A stretch of 64,000 bases of DNA from Catenulispora yoronensis (GTDB lineage Bacteria > Actinomycetota > Actinomycetes > Streptomycetales > Catenulisporaceae): positions 59,972 to 123,971 of the forward strand of contig NZ_BAAAQN010000035.1 of assembly GCF_039531695.1 (NCBI RefSeq), written 5' to 3'. Positions 25,325 to 34,043 of the stretch are shown here, one piece after another. A model generated the notes under the pieces. The model was not told where the DNA came from, did not search any database, and saw only the letters and a program-made list of their open reading frames with translations. Position 1 is the first letter of the stretch, and every line of letters begins with the position of its first letter. Position numbers and translations under genes: made by a program.

Positions 25325-26989
25325 ATGACCGAATCGAGTACCGCGGCGGCGCCGCCGCCCGAGAACGACACGGGGCGCCTCGACGACGCCTCCCGTGCCC
25401 GCATCTTCACCGTCATCGCGGTCGTCGTGCTGTTCGCCGAGGTCGCGCCGTTGCAGTACACGATGGTCTCGCCGGCCGCGCAGCTGATCGGGCGGAGCTT
25501 CCCGGGCGTGGGCAGCAACATCGCGTGGATGACCATCATCTTCGGCCTGGTCGGAGGGGCGGCCACGCCGATCCTGGGCAAGCTGTCGGACCTGTACGGC
25601 AAGCGCAACATGCTGCTCGCCGTCGGGGTGTCGTTCCTGATCGGCTCCCTGATCTGCGCCACCACCAGCAACTGGACGCTGTTCCTGGTCGGCCGGGCGT
25701 TCCAGGCGGTGGCGATCGCCGCGGCCACCGTCGCCTACGGCCTGATCCGCGACCTGATCCCGCGCAAGTACGTGCCGCTGGCGATCGGCCTGGTCTCCAC
25801 CGGGCTCGGGGTGTCCGGCGTCGGCGGCATCATGCTCTCCGGCGTGCTGACCGACACCGCGGGGTGGAGCTACAAGGCGCTGTTCTGGTTCCTGGTGGTC
25901 TACACCCTGGTCACGCTGCCGCTGCTGCTGTTCGTCTGCCCGGAGACCAAGTTCCGCGCCAAGCAGAAGCTGGACCCGCTCGGGGCGCTGCTGCTGGCCG
26001 GCGGCGTGGGCTTCGCGCTGCTCTACGTCTCCAACGGCGCGAACGTCGGCTGGAGCAACACCTTGTACCTGGGCTACCTGGTCCTCGGCGTCGCGCTGAT
26101 AGCCGCGTTCGTCGTGCTGGAACGGCGGGTCAGCCAACCGATCATCGACATGCGGCTGCTGTTCTCGCCGAACGTGTCGGCGGTGCTGTTCGTGGCGTTC
26201 TTCGCCGCGATCGTGGTCGGTATCCAGGCCTTCGCGATCCCCTACATGGTGTCCACACCCAGTCATGACGGGCTGATCGCCGTCACCCAGCAGGGCGCCG
26301 CGGCCCGTCTCAAGGGGCTGGTCCAGCCGAACCAGATCCCGGTGAAGGTGCTCGGCGACATCGGCTACGGCCTCGGTTTCACCTTGCTGGGCCTGGCCTT
26401 CCACGTGCAGGTGTGGGGCTCGTCGGTGTCGATGGTCTCGGGCGCGGCGTCCGGGCAGCTGTCCGGCAAGATCGGCGCACGCAAACCGCTCCTCATAGGG
26501 ATGCTCACCTTCGCCCTCACCAGCGGCATCTACGCCGCCGCCCACCACGGCGCGCTGACGCTGGCCCTGGTCGGCATCGTGTTCGGCGTCGGCTTCGGCG
26601 CCTTCTACGCGACGACGCCGAACCTGCTCGTGGAAGCCTCGCCGCCGGAACAGCAGGGGATCACCGCGGGAATGCTTGGCGTTTCCAACTCCATAGGCAC
26701 CGCGGTCGGCACCGCTATAGCAGCCGCGTTCCAGGCAGCCCATCCGGTGAAACTCGTAGTGGCCGGACAGACAGTGCTCGCCGGAACGCCGGATCCCAAG
26801 ACTGGGATAACGAAACGTGCGGGGGTTTTTACCGACACTGCATATACGCAGATCTTTATTGCCTGTGCTATAGCCGGTGTGATCGCGCTGATTGGTACGT
26901 ACTTCATGCGCGCGGGACGTACAGCGTCAACAGGCGGTCTCGGCTACCTGTCGGCGCGGGAGCCCGCTAAAGAGGCGGCTCCCGCGTAG
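25325..26989 (+). CDS. MFS transporter, DHA2-type drug/metabolite exporter
   Basis: 554 residues with about 14 predicted membrane helices and the motif A-like loop GKLSDLYGKRNML after helix 2, plus a helix-5 motif C-like GVSGVGGIMLSGVL. This is typical of proton-driven 14-TM exporters. There is an unusually long loop between helices 8 and 9 (STPSHDGLIAVTQQGAAARLKGLVQPNQIPVK) and another before the last helix. Substrate unknown. ATG 25325 follows AAGGACGCGCC. It is convergent with the SGNH hydrolase across a strong terminator. No regulator is adjacent, unlike many drug exporters. Confidence 0.93.
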   Translation: MTESSTAAAPPPENDTGRLDDASRARIFTVIAVVVLFAEVAPLQYTMVSPAAQLIGRSFPGVGSNIAWMTIIFGLVGGAATPILGKLSDLYGKRNMLLAVGVSFLIGSLICATTSNWTLFLVGRAFQAVAIAAATVAYGLIRDLIPRKYVPLAIGLVSTGLGVSGVGGIMLSGVLTDTAGWSYKALFWFLVVYTLVTLPLLLFVCPETKFRAKQKLDPLGALLLAGGVGFALLYVSNGANVGWSNTLYLGYLVLGVALIAAFVVLERRVSQPIIDMRLLFSPNVSAVLFVAFFAAIVVGIQAFAIPYMVSTPSHDGLIAVTQQGAAARLKGLVQPNQIPVKVLGDIGYGLGFTLLGLAFHVQVWGSSVSMVSGAASGQLSGKIGARKPLLIGMLTFALTSGIYAAAHHGALTLALVGIVFGVGFGAFYATTPNLLVEASPPEQQGITAGMLGVSNSIGTAVGTAIAAAFQAAHPVKLVVAGQTVLAGTPDPKTGITKRAGVFTDTAYTQIFIACAIAGVIALIGTYFMRAGRTASTGGLGYLSAREPAKEAAPA

Positions 26990-27003
26990 GGAACGCAGAG
27001 GAA

Positions 27004-27028
27004 GGGGCCACCCGCGAGGGGTGGCCCC
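27004..27028. terminator. Bidirectional terminator between MFS and SGNH genes
   Basis: A 10-bp perfect stem (27004-27013 with 27019-27028), GGGGCCACCC paired across a five-base loop, in the 47-bp gap between convergent genes. Confidence 0.8.
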
Positions 27029-27036
27029 GGCCGACC

Positions 27037-27921
27037 TCAGATCGCGGCCTGGAAGGCCTTCGCCATCACCTGGTAACCCGCGTCGTTGGCGTGGATGTTG
27101 GGGCCGATCGGCTTCGGCGCGCACATCCAGGTCCACTGGCAGATGCGCGCGACGTTGAGCGGAACGGTGACCCCCGGCGCCAGCGGCACCTGGTGCACGA
27201 AGTCGTTGCTGCTGAAGGCGGCGCCGACGTCGGCCACCCGGAACCCGTGCAGCGGGTACTCGACCTGGAAGACCGCGTTGAAGAGGTTCAGGAAGACCGC
27301 CGAGGTCTTCGCGGTGGACTGGCCGGCCGACCCGGTGAGCCACGAGGCCAGGAACGGGTTGTAGTACGTCGACCCGACGAACTCGGTCTTGTGCCCGGCC
27401 GCCGCGCGCAGCTTGTCGATGATGACCGGCAGGTCCTTCGCCGTCTGCTGGATGCCGTCGAGGCCGCACTGGATGTCCAGGCCGCTCGCGCTCGCGCAGC
27501 CGTCCACGTCGTTGGCGCCGATGTCGAGGGTCACCAGGACCCGGTCGCCCTTGTGCGCCTTGAGGAAGTCGGCCGCGGCGTCGAGCTGGTTCCGGTACGG
27601 CTCCGGGTACGGGCAGCCGCCGTGGATCATCGAGCCGGTGGTCTCGCCGGGGCACGCGAGGTTCACGTACTTGGTGCCCCCGGCCTTCAGCGAGGCGGCT
27701 ATGTCGTCGGCGTAACCGCGGCCGCTTATGTATCCCTGACCGGTCGTGGTGTTCGGCTGCCAGCCGGCGCCGAGCGAGTCGCCGAGGGCCAGGTAGTAGT
27801 CGAACGGCTTGTGCTTCCAGCCGTCGGTGGCGTTGGCCGGTCCCGCGCTGACCGCCAGTCCGCACAGCGCCGCCGCCGCGATCGCGGCGGCCTTGCGCAG
27901 GCTGAGTGTGGGAACGTGCAT
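27037..27921 (-). CDS. Secreted SGNH/GDSL hydrolase
   Basis: 294 residues. A Sec signal peptide (LRKAAAIAAAALCGLAVSAGPANA) is probably cut near residue 31. The mature enzyme has the block I motif ALGDSLGAG with nucleophile Ser49, the oxyanion Gly in the CPGET region, the block III DIGANDVDG, and a C-terminal IHANDAGYQ supplying His/Asp. It should be an extracellular esterase or lipase, of the Streptomyces SGNH lipase type. ATG 27921 follows GGGAGGGGA. Several Cys pairs suggest disulfides. Confidence 0.94.
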   Translation of the reverse strand: MHVPTLSLRKAAAIAAAALCGLAVSAGPANATDGWKHKPFDYYLALGDSLGAGWQPNTTTGQGYISGRGYADDIAASLKAGGTKYVNLACPGETTGSMIHGGCPYPEPYRNQLDAAADFLKAHKGDRVLVTLDIGANDVDGCASASGLDIQCGLDGIQQTAKDLPVIIDKLRAAAGHKTEFVGSTYYNPFLASWLTGSAGQSTAKTSAVFLNLFNAVFQVEYPLHGFRVADVGAAFSSNDFVHQVPLAPGVTVPLNVARICQWTWMCAPKPIGPNIHANDAGYQVMAKAFQAAI

Positions 27922-28061
27922 GCTTTCGGTCCCCTCCCGTGGAGAAAACACCGCCCGCGAGGGGTACCTCGCACAGAGTGTGGCGGCGAACACCTGGATG
28001 TTACCGGGGGGTATCGAACGGGGGTAGAGGGGCGGACTCGCGGAGGACGCCGCCGGGTGAA

Positions 28062-28628
28062 TCAGTTGTCGAAGGGCAGAACGAGCGTGCGCAGCAGGCC
28101 CGCCAGCGCCTCGCGCTCGCCGGCCGACAACCCGCCGAGCAGCTCCCGCTCCTGGGCCAGCAGGCCCTCGAAGGCGCCGTCGACCCGCTCGCGGCCGGTT
28201 TCCGACAACTGGACTAAGACACCGCGCCGATCGCCCGGGTCCGGCAGTCGCTTCACCAGGTCCTTGGCCGCCAGCCGGTCGATCCGGTTGGTCATCGTGC
28301 CGCTGGTGACCAGGGTCTGGGTCAGGAGCTTGCTGGGCGTGAGCCGGTACGGCGCGCCGGCCCGGCGCAGCGCCGACAGCACGTCGAACTCCCACGGCTC
28401 CAGGTCGTGCTCGGCGAACGCGGTGCGGCGGGCGCGGTCCAGGTGGCGGGCCAGGCGGGAGACGCGGGAGAGGACTTCCAGCGGGGCGACGTCCAGGTCC
28501 GGGCGCTCGTGGCGCCAGGCCTCGACCAGGCGGTCGACCTCGTCGCGGCACGCCGCCGGGTCCGGGACGCCGGCCGCCCGCGCGGCGGGCGGGGCGGAGT
28601 CCGGGTCGTGCGTTCGGGGTGCGTCCAC
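28062..28628 (-). CDS. MarR family transcriptional regulator
   Basis: 188 residues. It has a winged-helix DNA-binding core (LEPWEFDVLSALRRAGAPYRLTPSKLLTQTLVTSGTMTNRIDRLAAKDLVKRLPDPGDRRGVLVQLSETG) and flanking dimerisation helices. The N-terminal ~25 residues are an Ala/Pro-rich extension. It is divergent from the methyltransferase gene. Two copies of a conserved palindrome lie between them, so it probably represses both. The Streptomyces TamR-type MarR regulator, which senses trans-aconitate or related tricarboxylates and controls a trans-aconitate methyltransferase, is the closest functional analogue. Start ATG 28628. Confidence 0.93.
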   Translation of the reverse strand: MDAPRTHDPDSAPPAARAAGVPDPAACRDEVDRLVEAWRHERPDLDVAPLEVLSRVSRLARHLDRARRTAFAEHDLEPWEFDVLSALRRAGAPYRLTPSKLLTQTLVTSGTMTNRIDRLAAKDLVKRLPDPGDRRGVLVQLSETGRERVDGAFEGLLAQERELLGGLSAGEREALAGLLRTLVLPFDN

Positions 28629-28688
28629 CGCGGGTTTCTCCTCAGGATGATCCGAGGGGCCAGCCTATCGGGAAGGTCGGTGCCGAGC

Positions 28689-28757
28689 ATCTTGACATCG
28701 AGATTCTTGATTGGGCAGACTGCGCGGTACGGAAAGTATCTCGACGTCGAGATACTT
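28689..28757. promoter_or_regulatory. Two MarR operators in the divergent promoter
   Basis: 28734-28757 is a perfect 24-bp palindrome (half-site AAGTATCTCGAC). 28689-28704 (ATCTTGACATCGAGAT) matches its 16-bp core at 14 positions. Centres are 49 bp apart. Both lie between the MarR and methyltransferase starts, as expected for joint repression. Confidence 0.8.
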
Positions 28758-28775
28758 GAGCGTGAGGAGACGGTC

Positions 28776-29585
28776 GTGACCGGCGACATCTGGAATGCCC
28801 AGCAGTACCTGAAGTTCGCGGACGACCGGCTGCGCCCCTTCCTGGACCTGGTGGCCCAGATGGAGACCAAGGACGACGCCCGGCTCGTCGTCGACCTCGG
28901 CTGCGGCCCCGGCAACGCCACCGCGCTGCTCGCCGACTGGTGGCCGGACGCCCGCATCGTCGGCGTCGACTCCTCCCCGGCGATGATCGAGGCCGCGCGG
29001 GAGCACGCCGTCCCCGGCCGTGTCGAGTTCGAGCTCGGCGACCTGCGGGACTGGCGGCCGGACGAGAAGCCCGACGTCGTCCTCGCCAACGCGGTCCTGC
29101 AGTGGGTCCCCGGCCACCTGGAGCTGATCGGCGGCCTGGCCGCGCAGCTCGCGCCGGGCGGGCTGTTCGGCTTCCAGGTCCCCGGCAACTTCGACGCCCC
29201 GTCCCATGTCGCCCTCGCCGAGGTGAAGCAGGCCTGGGCCGGCCGCATCGGCGCCGACATCGACCGGCCGGGCTCCCACGACCCGGCGGTCTACCTGGAG
29301 CAGCTCGCCGACGCCGGGCTCGAGCCGGACGTGTGGGAGACCACGTACACCTACGTGATCCCGAGCGATCCGGATCCGGCCGTACCGTGCGGCGTGACCG
29401 AGTTCGTGCGCGGCACCGCGCTGCGGCCCGTCGTGCAGGCGCTGGACGAGGGCGACGCCGCCGAGTTCGTCGCCGAGTACGACGCCAAGGTCCGCCGCGC
29501 CTACCCGGTCCGCGATCTCGGCGGACGCCCGGTGCAGCTGCTCGCGTACCGGCGGATCTTCGCGGTCGGCCGCCGGGCCGCCTGA
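28776..29585 (+). CDS. tam: Trans-aconitate 2-methyltransferase-like SAM methyltransferase
   Basis: 269 residues. The opening WNAQQYLKFADDRLRPFLDLVAQ and SAM motif VVDLGCGPGNATALLADWWPDARIVGVDSS, then NAVLQWVPGHLELIGGLAAQLAPGG, match the Tam family, which methylates trans-aconitate and relieves aconitase inhibition. Start GTG 28776 has GAGGAG six bases upstream, just downstream of the large MarR palindrome, so repression would block initiation. The Tam/MarR pairing supports the substrate call, but a related carboxylate cannot be ruled out. Confidence 0.9.
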   Translation: MTGDIWNAQQYLKFADDRLRPFLDLVAQMETKDDARLVVDLGCGPGNATALLADWWPDARIVGVDSSPAMIEAAREHAVPGRVEFELGDLRDWRPDEKPDVVLANAVLQWVPGHLELIGGLAAQLAPGGLFGFQVPGNFDAPSHVALAEVKQAWAGRIGADIDRPGSHDPAVYLEQLADAGLEPDVWETTYTYVIPSDPDPAVPCGVTEFVRGTALRPVVQALDEGDAAEFVAEYDAKVRRAYPVRDLGGRPVQLLAYRRIFAVGRRAA

Positions 29586-29657
29586 CCCGTCCGGGCCCAG
29601 CCGCTCATCAGCAGCCGCTCACCAGCCAGCCGCTCAGAACCACGGAGGGGAATCCCG

Positions 29658-30014
29658 ATGCTCGCCGGACTTCACCACGTCCAAGTCGCCGTCCCCAAGG
29701 GCGTCGAGGACGTCTCGCGCGCCTACTACGTCGGTGTGCTCGGCATGACCGAACTCGCCAAGCCGCCGGTCCTCGCCGCTCGCGGCGGGTGCTGGTTCGC
29801 AGCCGGGAGCCTGGAGATCCACACCGGGGTCGAAGAACCCTTCGCCCCGGCGCGCAAGGCCCACCCGGGCATCGTGGTCACCGACATCGACGAGCTCGCC
29901 GATGCCCTGAAAGCAGCCGGCCACGAGTTCACCTGGGACGGCCACATCGTCGGCCGGCGGCGCCTGCACACTTTCGACCCGCACGGCAACCGGCTGGAGT
30001 TCATCCAGCAGTAG
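29658..30014 (+). CDS. VOC (glyoxalase/bleomycin-resistance) family protein
   Basis: 118 residues forming one pair of beta-alpha-beta-beta-beta modules. LHHVQVAVPKGVEDVSRAYYVGVLGM opens the fold, with a metal-ligand His. The second module ends in FDPHGNRLEFIQQ with the conserved Glu. It probably acts as a homodimeric metalloenzyme or binding protein; the substrate is unknown. ATG 29658 follows GGAGGGGA. It lies 72 bp after the methyltransferase; a run of AGCCGCTCA repeats fills the gap. Confidence 0.88.
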   Translation: MLAGLHHVQVAVPKGVEDVSRAYYVGVLGMTELAKPPVLAARGGCWFAAGSLEIHTGVEEPFAPARKAHPGIVVTDIDELADALKAAGHEFTWDGHIVGRRRLHTFDPHGNRLEFIQQ

Positions 30015-30033
30015 CGGCGGTGGCGCCGTCCCG

Positions 30034-30537
30034 CTATCCCTCGGAGATGCCCCGGCCGCGCTCGTCCAGCTCCTTCAACAGCGCCTGGATCTCCCCGCGC
30101 ATGTAGTCGCGCGTGGCCACCTCGCCGACCGCCAGCCGCAGCGAGGCGATCTCCCGCGTGATGTACTCCATCGTCGCTATCGACATCTCCTCGCGGGCGC
30201 GGTCCTCGGCCACCTGCACCTTGTCCCGCTCGGCCTGGCGGTTCTGCGCCAGCAGGATCAGCGGCGCGGCGTACGCGGCCTGCGTCGAGAACGCCAGGTT
30301 GAGCAGGATGAACGGGTACGGGTCCCAGCGGATCGACTTGGTGACCACCAGGATGTTCAGCACGATCCAGACGACCACGATCGCGGACTGGATCACCAGG
30401 TACCGCGCGGTGCCGAAGAATCGCGCGATCGCCTCCGAGACCCGCCCGAAGGCGTCCGGATCGAACGACGGTTTCAACGACACCTGCCGCCGCCCGCGCG
30501 GCTGGTCCAGTCTCGGCTGGGCGTATTCGCGCGCCAT
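30034..30537 (-). CDS. DUF1003 domain-containing membrane protein
   Basis: 167 residues. The DUF1003 core has two membrane helices (TARYLVIQSAIVVVWIVLNILVV and WDPYPFILLNLAFSTQAAYAAPLILLAQNRQAERDK). A long cytosolic coiled-coil tail follows (VAEDRAREEMSIATMEYITREIASLRLAVGE). Family function unknown. It starts one base after the stop of the MgtE-N/CBS gene, so they form a two-gene operon. In other actinobacteria the same pair is common, suggesting a joint role in magnesium or cation response. Start ATG 30537. Confidence 0.93.
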   Translation of the reverse strand: MAREYAQPRLDQPRGRRQVSLKPSFDPDAFGRVSEAIARFFGTARYLVIQSAIVVVWIVLNILVVTKSIRWDPYPFILLNLAFSTQAAYAAPLILLAQNRQAERDKVQVAEDRAREEMSIATMEYITREIASLRLAVGEVATRDYMRGEIQALLKELDERGRGISEG

Positions 30538-30538
30538 C

Positions 30539-31951
30539 TCAGGCCTCCCCTGCCTCGACGCCCACGGTGCGTCCGGACCCGGTATCGGATCCGGATCCCG
30601 CCCGCGGCGTGCCGCCGTCCACCCCCCGCTCGTCCTCCCGTTCCTGCTGGGCCTGCTCCTCCAGCAGCTCCACGATCTCGCGCTGTTCCGGCGGCAGCTC
30701 GTCGTGCGGCACCCGCGCGGCCTGCATCCGCCAGTCGTCCGGCAGCAGGTGGTCCAGCACGTCGTCGACGGTCACCGCGCCCAGCAGCCGGTCGTCGGCG
30801 TCCACCACCGGCGCGGCCACCAGGTTGTACGTGGCCATGTAGGCCGTCACCTCGTTCAGCGCCGCGTCCGGCCGCAGCGGCTCCAGCTCCACGTCCACCG
30901 CCCCGGACACCAGCGCCATCGGCGGCTCCCGGAGCAGCCGCTGGATGTGCACCGCGCCCAGGTAGCGCCCGGTCGGGGTCTCGGTCGGGGCCCGGGTGAC
31001 GAACACCAGCGAGGCGTTGGCCGGGGTCCGCTCGGCGTCCCGCACCAGCGCCAGCGCCTCGGCCACGGTCGAGTTCGGGGGCAGGATGATCGGGTCGGAG
31101 TTCATCAGGCCGCCGGCGGTGTCCTCGCGGTAGCTCAGCAGCCGCCGCACCGGGTTCGCGTCCTGCGGCTCCATCAGCGCCAGCAGCCGCTCGGCCTCGT
31201 CCGCGCTGAGCTCGCCGAGCAGGTCCGCGGCGTCGTCCGGGTCCATCGCCTCCAGCACGTCGGCGGCCCGCTCGGACTCCAGCTCGCCCAGGATCTCCAC
31301 CTGGTCGTCCTCGGGCAGCTCCTCCAGCACGTCGGCCAGCCGCTCGTCGTCCAGCGCCGCGGCCACCTCGCCGCGCCGCTTGGGCGACAGCTCGTGCATC
31401 ACGTGCGCCAGGTCCGCGGCGTGCAGCTTGTCCAGGGCCGCGACCAGCTCGGCGGCGCCCTGCGCGCTGGGCGTCACGGCCAGGCCGGTCACCGCGTCCC
31501 AGTCCACGGTCAGCGTCTCGCCGCGGCGGCGCAGGCCCTTGGCCAGCTTCTGCACGTAGAGCTTGGTGAGCGCCAGCTCCTTGCCGCCGCGCTCGGGCTC
31601 GATGCCGACGTCGCGCACGGTGGCCGGGGCGCCGGTGGCCTTGACCGTGACCCGGCGGTCCAGCAGCTCGGCCAGCACCAGGGTCTCGCCGGGCCGCTGC
31701 TGGAAGTGCCGGATGTTGACCAGGCCGCTGGAGACCACCTGGTTGTTCTCGATCGACTTCACGCGGCCGATCGGCAGGAAGACGCGGCGGCGGCCGTGCA
31801 TCTCCAGCACCAGGCCGAGCACCCGGGGCGCGCTGTCGCCGGCGCCCATGGCGATCACCAGGTCGCGGATCCGGCCGACCGGGTCGCCGTCGGCGTCGAA
31901 GACCGACTTGCCGGCCAGGTGGGAGACGTAGACACGGGAGGGGGCGCGCAT
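30539..31951 (-). CDS. PRC-barrel, MgtE N-terminal and CBS domain protein (no membrane channel)
   Basis: About 470 residues. N-terminal PRC-barrel-like domain (VYVSHLAGKSVFDADGDPVGRIRDLVI), MgtE N-domain of helical repeats (LAHVMHELSPKRRGEVAAALDDERLADVLEELPEDDQVEILGELESERAADVLEAMDPDDAADLLGEL), then a CBS pair (PIILPPNSTVAEAL... and ...VDVELEPLRPDAALNEVTAY). The C-terminus is acidic and disordered. The membrane domain of the MgtE Mg2+ channel is absent, so it may be a soluble Mg2+/nucleotide sensor. ATG 31951 has GGAGG five bases upstream and is preferred to ATG 32005, which lacks one. Paired with the DUF1003 gene. Confidence 0.92.
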   Translation of the reverse strand: MRAPSRVYVSHLAGKSVFDADGDPVGRIRDLVIAMGAGDSAPRVLGLVLEMHGRRRVFLPIGRVKSIENNQVVSSGLVNIRHFQQRPGETLVLAELLDRRVTVKATGAPATVRDVGIEPERGGKELALTKLYVQKLAKGLRRRGETLTVDWDAVTGLAVTPSAQGAAELVAALDKLHAADLAHVMHELSPKRRGEVAAALDDERLADVLEELPEDDQVEILGELESERAADVLEAMDPDDAADLLGELSADEAERLLALMEPQDANPVRRLLSYREDTAGGLMNSDPIILPPNSTVAEALALVRDAERTPANASLVFVTRAPTETPTGRYLGAVHIQRLLREPPMALVSGAVDVELEPLRPDAALNEVTAYMATYNLVAAPVVDADDRLLGAVTVDDVLDHLLPDDWRMQAARVPHDELPPEQREIVELLEEQAQQEREDERGVDGGTPRAGSGSDTGSGRTVGVEAGEA

Positions 31952-32192
31952 GTCAACCTCCGCATCCGTCTCGGCCGAGGCACGGCGGGGCGCCGCTTCG
32001 GTCATGATGAGTCTTCACTGCCGGGCCCGATGATCGGCGCACCGCGGGCCGCGCCGCGCCGCGGGTCCGATCATGCGATCAGGCTACCGGTTCCGGACGC
32101 GGCGCGGCAGGCTCCGCTACTCCATTCCCGCCGCGCCCGCCGACCGTCTAGTCTCGTGGCGTCACCGACCCCACTTTGGAGTACCGAGTACC

Positions 32193-33107
32193 GTGCACAC
32201 GCTTGCCTCCCGTGGAACCGCCGTCCGAGTGAGTGTTCTGGCGATCGCCGCCGCGGCGGCCGTGACGGCCGTGGGCGGATGCGGGTCCACCGGCAAGAAC
32301 GGCGTCGCGACCAAGTCGACCGGCGCCATCGTGGCCACCGCCGAGGACGCGGTGGCCGCCGCCGACAGCGTGCACGTCCAGGGCCAGTTCACCTCCGGCA
32401 GCGAGCACGTCGCGCTGGACCTGCGCCTGGTCAAGGACAAGGGCGCGGCCGGCACGGTGACGATAGACAACGAGGTCATCGAGCTGCTGCGGATCGGCCC
32501 GGACGTCTACGTCAAGGGCGACGAGACCTTCTACCGCTCGGTGGTGGCGCGGTTCGGCGGCGGCGGCGGCGACCCGGCGGCCGGCGCCGCGCCCTCGTCC
32601 GGGGCCACCGGCTCCGCCGCGCCGAGCACCGCGCCGAGCGGCGCCGCCACGCCGGGCAAGTCCGGCTCGGCGTCGGGCAAGGCTGCCGGGGCGGCGCCGT
32701 CCGGGAGCGCGGCCGCCGGCTCGGCGAGCCCGAAGGCCGCGGCCAGCACCCCCGGCGACATCACGGTCAGCGCGATGCAGGTCAACTTCCTGCACATCGG
32801 CCCGGCCGACGCGCAGTACCAGACCTTCGCCTCCCTCACCGACCCGCGCCAGCTGGTGCAGCAGATCATGCAGGGGGTCGGCGGGCTGACCAAGGACGGC
32901 CAGAAGGACATCCGCGGCACCAAGTCGATCGTGCTGTCCGGGCCCAAGGACTCGCGGGTGTACGTCGCGATCGACGGCTCCCCGTGGCTGCTGCGGGTGC
33001 TGCCGCCCGGCGGCGGGACGCTCGACTTCCTGGACTACGACAAGCCGGTGACGCTGAACCCGCCGCCGGCGGCCCAGGTCGTGGACATAGCCAAGATCGC
33101 CAAGTAG
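32193..33107 (+). CDS. Lipoprotein, LppX/LprG-like
   Basis: About 304 residues. The signal sequence (VRVSVLAIAAAAAVTAVGGC) has a lipobox ending in GGC, so the protein is lipid-anchored outside the membrane. The mature part begins with a region resembling LppX_LprAFG lipoproteins (ATAEDAVAAADSVHVQGQFTSGSEHVALDLRLVKDKGAAGTVTIDNEVIELLRIGPDVYVKGDETFYRSV). That fold is interrupted by a Gly/Ala/Ser/Pro low-complexity insert of about 80 residues, then resumes to the end. It may bind lipids or glycolipids. GTG 32193 has TTGGAG eleven bases upstream. The frame extends further upstream, but that part is Arg-rich and unlikely. Confidence 0.82.
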   Translation: MHTLASRGTAVRVSVLAIAAAAAVTAVGGCGSTGKNGVATKSTGAIVATAEDAVAAADSVHVQGQFTSGSEHVALDLRLVKDKGAAGTVTIDNEVIELLRIGPDVYVKGDETFYRSVVARFGGGGGDPAAGAAPSSGATGSAAPSTAPSGAATPGKSGSASGKAAGAAPSGSAAAGSASPKAAASTPGDITVSAMQVNFLHIGPADAQYQTFASLTDPRQLVQQIMQGVGGLTKDGQKDIRGTKSIVLSGPKDSRVYVAIDGSPWLLRVLPPGGGTLDFLDYDKPVTLNPPPAAQVVDIAKIAK

Positions 33108-33120
33108 GCGGCGGCCGCAC

Positions 33121-33204
33121 CACCGCCGAGGCGGACGCGGTCACGCCGCCGAGGCGAACGCGGTAACACCACCCAGACTGACGCGGTCACACGACCGAGG
33201 CGAA
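33121..33204. repeat. Degenerate 23-24-bp tandem repeats running into the phosphodiesterase 3' end
   Basis: Three imperfect units (33121-33144, 33145-33167, 33168-33190) share GACGCGGTCAC/GAGGCGAACGCGG. The fourth, 33191 onward, contains the last codons of the gene ending at 33187. The array looks like copies of that gene's 3' end. Confidence 0.65.
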
Positions 33205-34029
33205 CGCCTTCCCGTCGAGCACGATCCGCGGCTCCAGCCCGAGCGCGGCGTACACATGCGCCGCCACGTCCACGTGCCGCAGCGAGCCGTACTCGGCGCC
33301 GCCCTCGATCCCCGGGCCGGCCGCCGCGATCCACGCCGTCCGCTCGACGTCGCTGCCGGCGCCGTGGCCGCCTTCGAGCACGTGCCCGTGGTCGGTGACC
33401 AGGATGAAGGTCCAGTTCTCCGCCGCGCGGTTCGGGCGCGCGGCCACCGCCGCCAGCAGCCGGCCGACGCGGGCGTCGGTGCGGTGCAGGGCCGTGCGGT
33501 AGAGGTCGCCGCAGCCGTGGTCGTGCCCGGTGGAGTCGACCACGCCCAGGTACACGAACGCCGCGTCGACCTCCTCGCCGGCCAGGATCCGCTCCGCGTC
33601 GCGGGTGACGGTCTCGTCGCCCCGGTCGCACTCCCGCGGGCTCTGGCCGTAGTCCACGAACGTCACCCGCGACGGCCGCGCGAACAGCGGGCCGTGCGCC
33701 TCGATCGTCGCCAACGGCGGCCACGCGCCGACGGCCAGATACGTGCGCAGGCCGAACTCGCGCGACAGCACGGTCAGGAAGTCCGGGTGCTCGGCCAGCC
33801 GATGGCCCTCGAAGTCGTTCGCGCGCACGTTGTGCCGCTCGACGGTGGTCCCGGTCACGACCGTGGCCCAGCAGGGGCCTGATACGTCGGGAGTGCCGTC
33901 CTCGATCCGCACCGGCGCCAGGAATCCCTCGCCGATGACCCGCTCGATATGGGGCGTCGGCTCGGTTTCCAGGAAGTCCAATCGGGTCCCGTCGATCCCG
34001 ATCACCAGGACGTGCGAGCTGTTGGCCAT
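33187..34029 (-). CDS. Alkaline phosphatase superfamily protein (type I phosphodiesterase/nucleotide pyrophosphatase-like)
   Basis: 280 residues, no signal peptide, so cytosolic. Metal-site residues: Asp13 in VIGIDGTR, Thr/Ser nucleophile region GTPDVSGPCWATVVTGTTVERHNV, the GVVDSTGHDHGC ligands, and VTDHGHVLEGGHG near the C-terminus. It should hydrolyse a phosphate mono- or diester, or transfer a phospho group. It is 14 bp downstream of the hydroxyacid dehydrogenase gene on the same strand, so it is probably co-transcribed with it as part of the sugar-acid island. Start ATG 34029. Confidence 0.88.
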   Translation of the reverse strand: MANSSHVLVIGIDGTRLDFLETEPTPHIERVIGEGFLAPVRIEDGTPDVSGPCWATVVTGTTVERHNVRANDFEGHRLAEHPDFLTVLSREFGLRTYLAVGAWPPLATIEAHGPLFARPSRVTFVDYGQSPRECDRGDETVTRDAERILAGEEVDAAFVYLGVVDSTGHDHGCGDLYRTALHRTDARVGRLLAAVAARPNRAAENWTFILVTDHGHVLEGGHGAGSDVERTAWIAAAGPGIEGGAEYGSLRHVDVAAHVYAALGLEPRIVLDGKAFASVV

Positions 34030-34043
34030 AACCCTGTCTCCCC

